Assembly: GCF_003205195.1 (NCBI RefSeq)
Contig: NZ_QJRY01000001.1
Location: 620,001-684,000 of the forward strand
Direction of reading: 5' to 3'
DNA length: 64,000 nt
Source of the DNA: Peteryoungia wuzhouensis
Lineage (GTDB): Bacteria; Pseudomonadota; Alphaproteobacteria; Rhizobiales; Rhizobiaceae
The position numbers were made by a program, and so were the translations under genes. Positions within the stretch are counted from its first letter, which is position 1, and each line of letters begins with the position of its first letter. The notes beneath the pieces were generated by a model. It saw nothing but the letters and a program-made list of their open reading frames with translations. It ran no database searches and was not told where the DNA came from. This document shows positions 8,454-16,229 of this stretch, one piece after another.

Positions 8454-10070
8454 ATGACCCAATTGCAGCCTGACAAAGCGGAGGCCGGCAGTGCGCTGGC
8501 GCCGTTTCACCATACGGCCTTCGCTGTCCTCTGGACCGCAACCGTCATCGGCAATACCGGCACCTATATGCGAGACGTCGCGAGTGCCTGGCTCGTCGCT
8601 GATCTTTCCGCCTCTCCGGGTGCCGTCGGCCTCATCCAGGCGGCAGGGACCCTGCCGATCTTCCTGCTGGCGCTGCCGGCCGGCGTGCTGGCCGACATTC
8701 TCGACCGGCGCAAGCTGCTGATGGCGATGCAGGTCGTGCTGCTTGCGGTCAGCCTAACCCTGACGCTGCTTGCCTGGCGCGGGCTGATCACCGTTGAGCT
8801 CCTGATCGGCCTCACCCTTGTCGGCGGAACAGCCGCAGCCATTGCGGGTCCGGCCTGGCAATCCATGGTGCCGGATCTCGTTCCGCGATCTCAGTTGCGC
8901 AACGCGATCGCGCTGAACTCCGTCGGGATCAACGTGTCGCGGTCGATCGGCCCGGCGGTCGGCGGCATCCTGCTCGGCGCCTTCGGTGCAGCCTTTGCTT
9001 ATGCAGCGGATCTTGCCACCTACCTCTTCGTGATCGGCGCACTCCTCTGGTGGAAAAGTCCAAGGGGCGAAGTCAGCCACATCCCGGAGCACTTCTTCGG
9101 CGCCTTCCGCGCGGGGCTGCGTTATGCCCGCTCGAGCCGCAAACTGCATATCGTGCTCGTGAGGTCCGGCGTGTATTTCATCTTCGCCAGCGCCACCTGG
9201 GCGCTTCTTCCTCTCGTCGCCAAGGATCTGCTTGGGGGCGGGGCGAGCTTCTTCGGCCTGCTGCTCGGCGCGGTCGGTGCCGGGGCCATCGGCGGGGCAA
9301 CGGTCCTGCCGAGACTTCGCAGTCGGCTGAGTTCCGACACCATCCTTCTGGGATCTGCGATCCTCAGCGCCGGCGTCATGGTCGTGCTCACCTTCGCGCC
9401 ACCGCAATGGGCAGCCTTCATCTGCCTCTTCCTGCTGGGCAGCGCGTGGATCGCGGCGCTCACGGTCCTCAATGGCGTGGCCCAGGCGGTGCTGCCCAAC
9501 TGGGTGCGCGGGCGGGCACTTGCGGTCTACCTCACTGTCTTCAACGGAGCGATGACGACGGGCAGCATCGCCTGGGGCGTGACGGCCGAGGCCCTGGGGC
9601 TGACGACGACACTGCTGATTGCGGCCGCCGGCCTGAGCGTAAGCGCAGTCCTGATGCACCTGATCAAGCTGCCGCTGGGCGAGGATGACCTCTCCGCGTC
9701 CCACCACTGGCCGGAGCCCATCGTGGCGGAGAGCGTTGCCCATGATCAGGGACCCGTCATGGTGCAGGTCGAGTACTCGGTTACCGCAGACGACCGCCCC
9801 GCATTTCTCCGGGCACTCAACCTCCATGCCGAAGCGCGGCGCAGAGACGGCGCCTATCTCTGGGGCGTCAGTGAAGATGCGGCAAATCCCGAGCAGATTA
9901 TCGAATGGTTCTTCGTCGAATCCTGGGCCGAGCATCTGCGCCAGCATGAACGCGCATCACAGGCGGACGCGGAGATCCACGGCCAGCTCATCAACTATCA
10001 CCAAGGTGAGAAGCGACCGGTTGTGCGGCACCTTATCGCCATTCCGGCGAGAAATCGGGATGTAAAATAG
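8454..10070 (+). CDS. MFS_3 (EntS-like) exporter with C-terminal monooxygenase-like domain
   Basis: 538 residues. About twelve membrane helices fill residues 10-415, with the MFS loop ADILDRRKLL near 82. The sequence style (RNAIALNSVGINVSRSIGPAVGG) matches the MFS_3/enterobactin-exporter group. Residues about 430-538 form a soluble domain (VQVEYSVTADDRPAFLRAL through EWFFVESWAEHLRQHER) resembling antibiotic-biosynthesis-monooxygenase-like ferredoxin folds, a fusion known in this subfamily. ATG 8454 follows a GAGAGGTGATC ribosome site. It probably exports a toxic small molecule or siderophore; the substrate is unknown. Confidence 0.85.
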   Translation: MTQLQPDKAEAGSALAPFHHTAFAVLWTATVIGNTGTYMRDVASAWLVADLSASPGAVGLIQAAGTLPIFLLALPAGVLADILDRRKLLMAMQVVLLAVSLTLTLLAWRGLITVELLIGLTLVGGTAAAIAGPAWQSMVPDLVPRSQLRNAIALNSVGINVSRSIGPAVGGILLGAFGAAFAYAADLATYLFVIGALLWWKSPRGEVSHIPEHFFGAFRAGLRYARSSRKLHIVLVRSGVYFIFASATWALLPLVAKDLLGGGASFFGLLLGAVGAGAIGGATVLPRLRSRLSSDTILLGSAILSAGVMVVLTFAPPQWAAFICLFLLGSAWIAALTVLNGVAQAVLPNWVRGRALAVYLTVFNGAMTTGSIAWGVTAEALGLTTTLLIAAAGLSVSAVLMHLIKLPLGEDDLSASHHWPEPIVAESVAHDQGPVMVQVEYSVTADDRPAFLRALNLHAEARRRDGAYLWGVSEDAANPEQIIEWFFVESWAEHLRQHERASQADAEIHGQLINYHQGEKRPVVRHLIAIPARNRDVK

Positions 10071-10076
10071 GCCTAA

Positions 10077-10100
10077 GGCGAGGCGCTTCGGCGTCTCGTC
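10077..10100. terminator. Bidirectional terminator with UUCG loop
   Basis: GGCGAGGCGC (10077-10086), TTCG loop, GCGTCTCGTC (10091-10100); ten pairs including two G-U. It lies between the convergent MFS and receiver genes and overlaps the stop of the latter. Confidence 0.6.
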
Positions 10101-10509
10101 ACGTTTCTGGCTGGACGCTGATGGCGCGCTCGATGCAGGCGATCAGGGCTTCTGCCTGGTAAGGCTTCTGCAGCACGCAGACAGGGGCCTCGATATGCTG
10201 GCGCACCGGGGCTTCGGCGAAGGCCGTGATGAAGATGACAGGGACAGGATCCTGGCGGGCCCTGAGCGCGGCAAAAAGCTCGATGCCGCTCATGCCGGGC
10301 ATCTGGACATCGGAAATCAGACAGGCTGACCGACCATTGCTGGGCGAATGGAGGAAATCTTTAGCGGAGGTGAAGGTCGCAACGTCGAACCCGCAGGATC
10401 GCAAGAGGCTGCTGGTGCCGCGAAGGACTTCGACCTCATCGTCGATCACTGAAATCAGCCTGGGAGCATGCACCTTGATCTGCCAATCTCCGGTCGGAAC
10501 CGGGTTCAC
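10099..10509 (-). CDS. Receiver-only response regulator
   Basis: 136 residues, one CheY-like receiver domain and no output domain. The acidic pair is Asp23/Asp24 (VIDDE), the phosphorylation site Asp67 (LISDVQMPG), and Lys in LQKPYQ near 117. It starts at GTG with AAGG upstream. It lies immediately downstream of a FixJ-type regulator on the same strand, which suggests a phosphorelay or phosphate-sink role with that regulator and with the large sensor kinase at the window start (inference). Confidence 0.85.
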   Translation of the reverse strand: MNPVPTGDWQIKVHAPRLISVIDDEVEVLRGTSSLLRSCGFDVATFTSAKDFLHSPSNGRSACLISDVQMPGMSGIELFAALRARQDPVPVIFITAFAEAPVRQHIEAPVCVLQKPYQAEALIACIERAISVQPET

Positions 10510-10558
10510 TGCATGCCTTAATAGCCGTATTTCATAACTTTATCGACTATACCTGAGT

Positions 10559-11194
10559 TTATCGGCCCACCGGTGTACCCTGGTGTCGCGCGATGGCTTC
10601 CGACATCTTCACCAGGTCGGCAAAGGTTTTCGCCATCATCTTGCGCATGATCTTGCCGCGATGGATCTTGACGGTGATCTCGCTCAGATCGAGTTCACCG
10701 GCTATCTGCTTGTTCATCAGGCCGCTCGTTGCCATTTCCATGATCTGGCGCTCGCGCGCGGTGAGCGAGGAAAAACGCTCTTTCAGTTCGGCTTCGAGCT
10801 TGGTCTCGCCCTTCGCCGCAGCCCGCGTCAGGCAGGCAGCGGCGACTGCATCGAGCATGTCCTGATCCCTGAAGGGCTTTGGCAGAAAGTCCGCAGCTCC
10901 AGCCTTCATGGCCCGAACCGACATCGGTATATCGCCATGGCCGGTCACGAAAACGATCGGTATCTCGACGCCCATTTCAGAGAGCTTCTGCTGGAAATCA
11001 AGGCCACTTGTGAAGGGCAGACGGACGTCGAGGATCAGGCAATCGGCTTCTTCCAGGCATTGCACGTCGCGGCAAAGATCAAGTGGCGTGGCATAACACT
11101 TCACCCGATAGCCAACCGAGCGCAGCAGGCTATCGACAGAACTGCGGACGAGTTGCTCGTCATCGACGACCAGAACGAGAGGGCTCACGGACAT
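10559..11194 (-). CDS. FixJ/NarL-type response regulator with LuxR HTH
   Basis: 211 residues. The receiver is residues 5-120: VVDDE, phospho-Asp56 in LILDVRLP, and Lys in LPKPF near 105. The LuxR/GerE helix-turn-helix is about 140-200: LTARERQIMEMATSGLMNKQIAGEL. The overall order matches FixJ-type activators. It precedes the receiver-only gene by 49 bp on the same strand. Its sensor is not adjacent; the pseudokinase-AAA protein is the only candidate sensor in this island. Confidence 0.88.
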   Translation of the reverse strand: MSVSPLVLVVDDEQLVRSSVDSLLRSVGYRVKCYATPLDLCRDVQCLEEADCLILDVRLPFTSGLDFQQKLSEMGVEIPIVFVTGHGDIPMSVRAMKAGAADFLPKPFRDQDMLDAVAAACLTRAAAKGETKLEAELKERFSSLTARERQIMEMATSGLMNKQIAGELDLSEITVKIHRGKIMRKMMAKTFADLVKMSEAIARHQGTPVGR

Positions 11195-11376
11195 CCTTTG
11201 CCTTCCAGGGCTTGTGAGTGTTCAGCTTGTTTAAGACCCGCACCGATGCTCCGGCAACTATACGTGGGTATGCGAGGCTAGCACTGCAGTCTGACGCTGA
11301 TCAATTCCCGTACAATTTCTTTGAACCGCCATTCGCATGAAGATCTCTCCATACATCAGAACCAACGGGGATCGTC

Positions 11377-11928
11377 ATGTCAGCACTTCCTTTCCAGATC
11401 GACGACAGCCTTCACCGGGCGCCTATCGGCGCTAGCTCACTGGCGTCGCAACACCACCAGCTCAGCCGCCTGCTTGCCCATGCCATGTCCCTCGTCGAGC
11501 AAAACGAGGACACCGCAATGGACCTTATCCGGAAAGCGTCGGCCCTTGTTGGCAGCCCTGACTTGTTAGAGACCCCAGAGCCCTCCACGCGTGGCGGGTT
11601 GGCTCCATGGCAGGTCGGCCGGGTCAAGCGGCATATCGACAAAGAACTTGCCGGACGCATCAATATCGATGAGCTGGCCCAGATCACACGGCTCAGCACC
11701 AGCTATTTCTCTGCCGCCTTTCGTGCCAGCTTCGGGACATCCCCGCACGACTATATCTGCCGGCGGCGCATTGGTCGTGCCAAGCAGTTGATGCTCACCA
11801 CCGATACGCCGCTGTGCGAAATCGCGCTTGATTGCGGCTTTGCCGACCAGTCCCATCTCTGCCGCGTCTTTCGTCGCGTCACAGGCCAAACGCCCGCCGC
11901 CTGGCGGCGCAGCAGGCGGATCGCCTAA
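11377..11928 (+). CDS. AraC-family transcriptional regulator, short form
   Basis: 183 residues. The last ~100 form the double helix-turn-helix of AraC/XylS proteins: INIDELAQITRLSTSYFSAAFRASFGTSPHDYI, then LCEIALDCGFADQSHLCRVFRRVTGQTP. The N-terminal ~75 residues are too short for a cupin ligand domain, so effector sensing is doubtful. It lies at the end of the stress island and is a natural candidate for binding the shared upstream element (inference). Confidence 0.85.
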   Translation: MSALPFQIDDSLHRAPIGASSLASQHHQLSRLLAHAMSLVEQNEDTAMDLIRKASALVGSPDLLETPEPSTRGGLAPWQVGRVKRHIDKELAGRINIDELAQITRLSTSYFSAAFRASFGTSPHDYICRRRIGRAKQLMLTTDTPLCEIALDCGFADQSHLCRVFRRVTGQTPAAWRRSRRIA

Positions 11929-12256
11929 ACACAGCTTCCGCTCTGCCGGTATCGTTTATCCTGTTGCACGCGGTCCCGCGTGCGACGACGCCATGATCCT
12001 TCAGTCCGACGAGGGCGCCTTCCGCCCTAATCGCGCGCTTCGTGCGCGATGCCGCCAACCGGCAAGACCTCACCACCCGAAAATCTCCAAGCCTTGCCCG
12101 CAGCAGAGCGCGCCACAGTGTCTGGCAGCAGGTTCTGCTGATCGGCGTGATGATGCTGATCGGCGCATAGAACAACGGGACCGAAGCCGTTCCTGGCCCG
12201 GTCCCGTTCTTGATCGCTGGCTGTGAGCCTGAACGCACTCGGTTCCGATGCGCTCC
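11929..12256. other. Intergenic region after the araC-like gene
   Basis: 328 bp between convergent genes. It holds the hairpin at 12174-12208. A 42-codon frame (12042-12170) ends just before that hairpin, but has no clear ribosome site or family match, so it is not called. Confidence 0.4.
12174..12208. terminator. Hairpin terminator downstream of dps
   Basis: AACGGGACCG (12174-12183) pairs perfectly with CGGTCCCGTT (12199-12208), 15-nt loop. Read on the minus strand it follows the dps stop by about 50 bp and ends in GTTGTTCT. Confidence 0.5.
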
Positions 12257-12772
12257 TTACGTGTTGCGGCAGATCTCGAAGAGGAACCAGACACGCTGCT
12301 CGCCCTCGTCGATCCACTGTTCAAGCAGGCTGGTTGAGGCAACATCGCCATGCTCGGCACAGAGACCATGCGTCTGGCGGGCAAAGGACACGAAACGCTC
12401 GTTGTCGTCTCGGAGCTCGGCCAGCATATCCTGCGGTGTCACATAGGCCGCATCGTTGTCCAGCAACCGCTGGAGCCTGGCGATATGGCCGCTGGAGCGG
12501 ATTGTCGTGCCGCCGAGCTTGCGGCCCCGCTCGGCGATCGCATCGGTCATCGCGAAGATCTGGCCCGCCTGCTCATCGAGAAGCAGGTGATAATCGCGGA
12601 AGGACGGCCCACTCATGTGCCAGTGGAAGTTCTTGGTCTTGAAATAGAGGGCGAAGGTATCGGCAAGCAGGCCGGTGAGCGCTGCGGATATGTCCTTCAC
12701 CGCTTCGGGCGGGAATCGGGACGGTGTGGTGAGTGCGGCCTTGCGGCGCGCCTCGACTGCGAGAGGCTCCAT
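12257..12772 (-). CDS. dps: Dps family DNA-binding ferritin-like protein
   Basis: 171 residues, the normal Dps length. Dps dodecamers oxidise and store iron and shield DNA during stress. The ferroxidase signature is NFHWHMSGPSFRDYHLLLDEQ at about residues 48-68. Later segments (LAERGRKLGGTT-type turn and the WFLFEICRNT C-terminus) fit the family. AGGAGATGACCC precedes the ATG. Dps beside a redox-stress island supports a shared stress theme. Confidence 0.9.
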   Translation of the reverse strand: MEPLAVEARRKAALTTPSRFPPEAVKDISAALTGLLADTFALYFKTKNFHWHMSGPSFRDYHLLLDEQAGQIFAMTDAIAERGRKLGGTTIRSSGHIARLQRLLDNDAAYVTPQDMLAELRDDNERFVSFARQTHGLCAEHGDVASTSLLEQWIDEGEQRVWFLFEICRNT

Positions 12773-13287
12773 GGGTCATCTCCTGTTGGCCATGCGGTGG
12801 ATGCTGGCTCTCCGACAGACGCCTCCGGCGTCGGCCCGGCCCGCACGGCAAGTCTACGCTTCCACCGGAAACCCGCCCATCAGCCGCTGGTATGCTCGCC
12901 CCTATACATCCGGATAGCGCGGGATGGCTGGCACGTGCCGCCCGCTGGCCATCGCAATTGGGCAGCGCTCGGGATCCGAGCTGATTTTACCAACGTTTCC
13001 GTATGCGGCCCTGTCCGATCAATGCCTTGACCCAAACCTTCGGTCATGTCCGGCCATGCCTTCGGCATGGCTGCGGCATACCAATGTTGGTGGCGAACGA
13101 ACTCACGTTCAATGGAACCTCATCCCCCTCACTGTCACTCTGAACTGGCTGATCAACCACGCAGTCCTTTCCTCCCCGGATGCGAGATCAGCGCCCTACC
13201 AGGCCTCCCGCCAGAGACCTGTCTTGAAGCAGTCCGATGAACCCGGCCGAAGATCGGCCCTCACTCAACCCTTGAAGGAACACGACC
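12773..13287. other. Divergent intergenic region upstream of dps
   Basis: About 515 bp between dps (minus) and a small exported protein (plus). I see no gene. It contains an 8-bp hairpin GCCATGCC/GGCATGGC at 13053-13071 with a TTC loop, a GAAC-TCAC-GTTC repeat at 13099-13110 and a short hairpin GGCCGA/TCGGCC at 13245-13259. Promoters for both flanking genes should lie here but I cannot place them. Confidence 0.4.
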
Positions 13288-13545
13288 ATGAAGACCATTC
13301 TTACCGCCCTCTCCGCCGCCCTGATCTCGTTCGCAGCCGGCACGGCCGCTTTCGCCAGCGTCCAGCCGATCCCGGGCTCGATCACCTACGACAACAGCGA
13401 TGTCATGCTCGAAAAGGCCCCCGCCGGCTCGACCTTCTTCCACACCTTCTCCAACGGTGACGGTCGCGATGTCCGCGAGATCTACAAGGTGAACGCCGAC
13501 AAGTCGGTGACCCTCGTCAACCGCACGATCTCGAACGCTTCCTGA
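13288..13545 (+). CDS. Small exported protein of unknown function
   Basis: 85 residues. A clear Sec signal peptide (MKTILTALSAALISFAAGTAAFA) is followed by a ~62-residue mature protein with no cysteine. AAGGAA lies upstream of the ATG. A strong hairpin follows the stop. I do not recognise a family with certainty; composition suggests a small periplasmic beta-rich protein. Confidence 0.65.
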   Translation: MKTILTALSAALISFAAGTAAFASVQPIPGSITYDNSDVMLEKAPAGSTFFHTFSNGDGRDVREIYKVNADKSVTLVNRTISNAS

Positions 13546-13568
13546 CACCGAGCGCACCACAGACCAGG

Positions 13569-13592
13569 TCGGCCGAGAGCAAGCTCGGCCGA
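13569..13592 (+). terminator. Hairpin after the small exported protein
   Basis: TCGGCCGAG (13569-13577) pairs perfectly with CTCGGCCGA (13584-13592), loop AGCAAG. No strong T-run. Confidence 0.45.
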
Positions 13593-13668
13593 TCCGGCTG
13601 ACCTCAGTCCATCCCAATTGGCTGCCGGCTTGGCGCCGCAGCAAAAAGCCATGAAAAGGAGCGAAACG

Positions 13669-13917
13669 ATGCGAACCATAGTTCTGGCAGTTGCAGCAGC
13701 ATGCTTTAGTGTGATCGGTGCGCTGGCAAGCCTACCGCCCGCCGAAGAGCTGCCCCGGGGCGAACTGCTCTGGTCAGAGGAAGGCGATGCAGAGAAAGGC
13801 TCCGCGCCACTGTGCTCCCTACCAAAGCCCGCACCCAACATCGCTATGCCGACTATCGACATATACAAGTCCAGCAGGCTGCAGCCTACCCACGGCTCAA
13901 ATTGGCAGGCGTTCTAG
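13669..13917 (+). CDS. Putative small exported protein
   Basis: 82 residues starting MRTIVLAVAAACFSVIGALASLP, a plausible signal peptide. AAGGAG is seven bases upstream of this ATG, which is why it is preferred to ATG 13651. The mature part is acidic (PPAEELPRGELLWSEEGDAEKG) with one cysteine. No family recognised, and it may not be conserved. Confidence 0.45.
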   Translation: MRTIVLAVAAACFSVIGALASLPPAEELPRGELLWSEEGDAEKGSAPLCSLPKPAPNIAMPTIDIYKSSRLQPTHGSNWQAF

Positions 13918-13970
13918 CCACATCAATGGAAAGTATCCACTTACGCCTGCCGTTGCCGTCGAAGGAAACA

Positions 13971-14072
13971 ATGTCCAAGCAGCAGTTCCAGGAGCTCTTC
14001 GAACATGCGCGCGAGAAGGAAGTCGATCGGCTGAAAAAGATCGGCAACTCTGCGGCCTCACCTATCGGCTGA
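13971..14072 (+). CDS. Very small hypothetical ORF
   Basis: 33 residues starting MSKQQFQELFEHAREKEVDR, a charged amphipathic helix. GAAGGA lies just upstream of the ATG with short spacing. The sequence that follows, to 14334, has fragments that read as protein in other frames, so this could be the head of a decayed gene. Function unknown. Confidence 0.3.
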   Translation: MSKQQFQELFEHAREKEVDRLKKIGNSAASPIG

Positions 14073-14334
14073 AAAACGGCGTGCCAGCGTCCCACGTCGA
14101 AACCAAGGGAACTCACCACCGCCCGTAGCGCAGGTTTGAAGCCGGCATCCATGGACTGATCTACCAGTTCGAGATCGAATATACAGCCGTTCAACGCCAA
14201 TGCGCAGCGGCTCCGACTCGATGCCGTTGAGCGGAGCCGGCCCCGGCCCTGCTTCAATCCGCACAGGGCCGAGCTCACGTTCTCACGGATATGCGCGGTT
14301 GGGTCCGCAATTTGTCATCGGGACCTTGGTCCCG

Positions 14335-15138
14335 TCACAGATTGCTCATGTGAAGCTGCAGGAGTTCGTCATAGCAAGACGGGTTCGCCGCAAGCACCGG
14401 GTGCCCGTTGAGGAATTCGGCTCCCGCTCCCGGGAAGTGAAGGTTTTTGCCGCCAGCCTCGCGGACCAGGCAGAAACCCGCCATGCAGTCCCAGGCACGC
14501 ATATGCGGCTCGTAATACCCAACCAGACGGCCAGCCGCGACATAGGCGAGCATCAGCGCACCCGATCCATTGCGGATAAAATTTCCGCCCTGCGCCATGA
14601 GGCCGGCGATGATCGCACCGACGCGTTCGGGGGTGACGTAGTTGTTGCAGCCGATCCCGGTCATCGCATTCTGGAGATTGCGGCTGGGATCGAGGCGCAG
14701 GGGCTTGTCGTTCAGCGTCGCACCGAAGCCATGGGCAGAAGCATAGAGCTCATCCGAGCAGGGCACATGGATCACGCCAACAACCGGCTCGCCACCCCGC
14801 ACGATCGCGACCGAGACACACCAGGTCGGCATGCCGTTGACAAAGGGCGCCGTGCCGTCGATCGGATCCACGACCCAAGTGAAACCCGAGCTTCCTTCGT
14901 CATGGCCGAACTCCTCGCCCAGGAAACCGTCATTCGCATAGATTTCGGCGACCCGCTCCTTCAGGAAGGTCTCGACATTGCGATCGGCGATCGAGACCAC
15001 ATCCTGCAGGTCGCGTTTCGTCTCGATCACCAGGGTGTCGCGCCGATTGAAATAGTCGAGCGCCATGGCGCCCGCTTCGGCGGCAAGTGTCTTGGCAAGC
15101 GCAAAACGTGCGGCGATGGACGTATCGTTGACTGTCAT
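14335..15138 (-). CDS. Inositol monophosphatase family phosphatase
   Basis: 267 residues. This Mg-dependent, Li-sensitive phosphatase family removes phosphate from inositol, sugar or nucleotide phosphates. Metal motifs are GEEFG (74-78), WVVDPIDGT (88-96; Asp91 and Asp94) and AWDCMAG near 217. It is the last gene of the minus-strand ABC operon, 32 bp after the ATPase gene. Next to an AfuABC-type importer it would dephosphorylate the imported phospho-sugar or polyol (inference). Histidinol-phosphatase or CysQ-like roles cannot be excluded. Confidence 0.85.
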   Translation of the reverse strand: MTVNDTSIAARFALAKTLAAEAGAMALDYFNRRDTLVIETKRDLQDVVSIADRNVETFLKERVAEIYANDGFLGEEFGHDEGSSGFTWVVDPIDGTAPFVNGMPTWCVSVAIVRGGEPVVGVIHVPCSDELYASAHGFGATLNDKPLRLDPSRNLQNAMTGIGCNNYVTPERVGAIIAGLMAQGGNFIRNGSGALMLAYVAAGRLVGYYEPHMRAWDCMAGFCLVREAGGKNLHFPGAGAEFLNGHPVLAANPSCYDELLQLHMSNL

Positions 15139-15170
15139 TCTCTTCTTCCTTGATCTTTCTGTGCAGGCTC

Positions 15171-16229
15171 TCAGCCGCTGATGACGGCAATGCCACGGTT
15201 CTTGAACGCCAGTGTGACGTCGCTTGCGGCGGCATGGGCATGATCGACATCATGGTCGATGACGAAGAGCGTCCCGACATCGGTCTCGACTTCATATTCG
15301 ACATGACCGCCGAGATAGGCGGAGTGCAGGACACGGCCTTTCAGTCCCTCCGCGCCCGCACCACCGATCCGGATGGCACCGGGTCTGACAGCCAGCTTGG
15401 CGGGACCCCGCCCTGCCCCGGAGCGCAGGCGATGTTCGACATTGCTGACCCGGACCAGAACCTCGCCGGCATCCGATTGCACCACCTCGCAAGGCAGCAC
15501 GTTCGCCTCCCCCATGAAGTCTGCAATGAATGGCGAGGCCGGCGCCTCGTAGATCTCGCGCGGTGCACCCGACTGGGCAATCTCGCCGTCCTTCATCACG
15601 ATGATCCGGTCGGAGACGGCCAGAGCTTCGTCCTGGTCATGGGTGACATAGACGGCGGTAAAGCCCAGACGCTGCTGGAGATCGCGGATTTCCGTGCGGA
15701 CGCGGCGACGCAAGCGCGCATCGAGGTTCGAAAGCGGCTCGTCGAGAAGCAGGACCTGCGGCTCGAGCACCAGCGCCCGCGCCACGGCAACGCGTTGCTG
15801 CTGCCCGCCGGAAAGTTCTGCCGGCAAGCGGTGTCCCATGCCGGCGAGACCGACGAGCTTCAGGCCCTCTTCTGCTTTCTCACGCGCCTCCTTTTTACCC
15901 AGCCCGGAAGATTGCAGGCCGTAGGCGACATTCTCGAGAGACGTCATATGCGGAAAAAGCGCGTAGGACTGGAAGACCATCGAGACGTCGCGTTCGTTGG
16001 CCGGCAGCATGGTCACATCCTTGCCACCGATCAGGATCTTTCCCGACGTCGGATGTTCGAGCCCGGCCAGCATGCGCAGTGTCGTCGTCTTGCCGCAGCC
16101 GGAAGGCCCCAGCAGGGTCACCAAGGTGCCGGGTTCAATGGTGAGCGAAAGATCATGGATGGCGGTGAAGGCGCCGAAGGTCTTGCGGACGTTCTGGAAG
16201 GTAACGGATCCGGCTTTGACGGTGATCAT
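15171..16229 (-). CDS. ABC importer ATPase (AfuC/FbpC/PotA type)
   Basis: 352 residues. Walker A GPSGCGKTT near 41, signature LSGGQQQRVA near 139, Walker B VLLLDEPLSN near 160 and switch His in YVTHDQ near 197; a C-terminal TOBE-like domain fills 240-352. The start overlaps the permease stop by 4 bases (ATGA). It energises the permease encoded directly upstream. Confidence 0.92.
   Translation of the reverse strand: MITVKAGSVTFQNVRKTFGAFTAIHDLSLTIEPGTLVTLLGPSGCGKTTTLRMLAGLEHPTSGKILIGGKDVTMLPANERDVSMVFQSYALFPHMTSLENVAYGLQSSGLGKKEAREKAEEGLKLVGLAGMGHRLPAELSGGQQQRVAVARALVLEPQVLLLDEPLSNLDARLRRRVRTEIRDLQQRLGFTAVYVTHDQDEALAVSDRIIVMKDGEIAQSGAPREIYEAPASPFIADFMGEANVLPCEVVQSDAGEVLVRVSNVEHRLRSGAGRGPAKLAVRPGAIRIGGAGAEGLKGRVLHSAYLGGHVEYEVETDVGTLFVIDHDVDHAHAAASDVTLAFKNRGIAVISG

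Noticed and set aside
12042..12170. 42-codon frame ending in a hydrophobic segment just before a hairpin
   Set aside because: GTG start without a clear ribosome site, no family resemblance; position before the hairpin is suggestive but not enough.
14073..14334. Fragments resembling coding sequence in two plus-strand frames
   Set aside because: Interrupted by stops and no recognisable protein family, so not called as a pseudogene.
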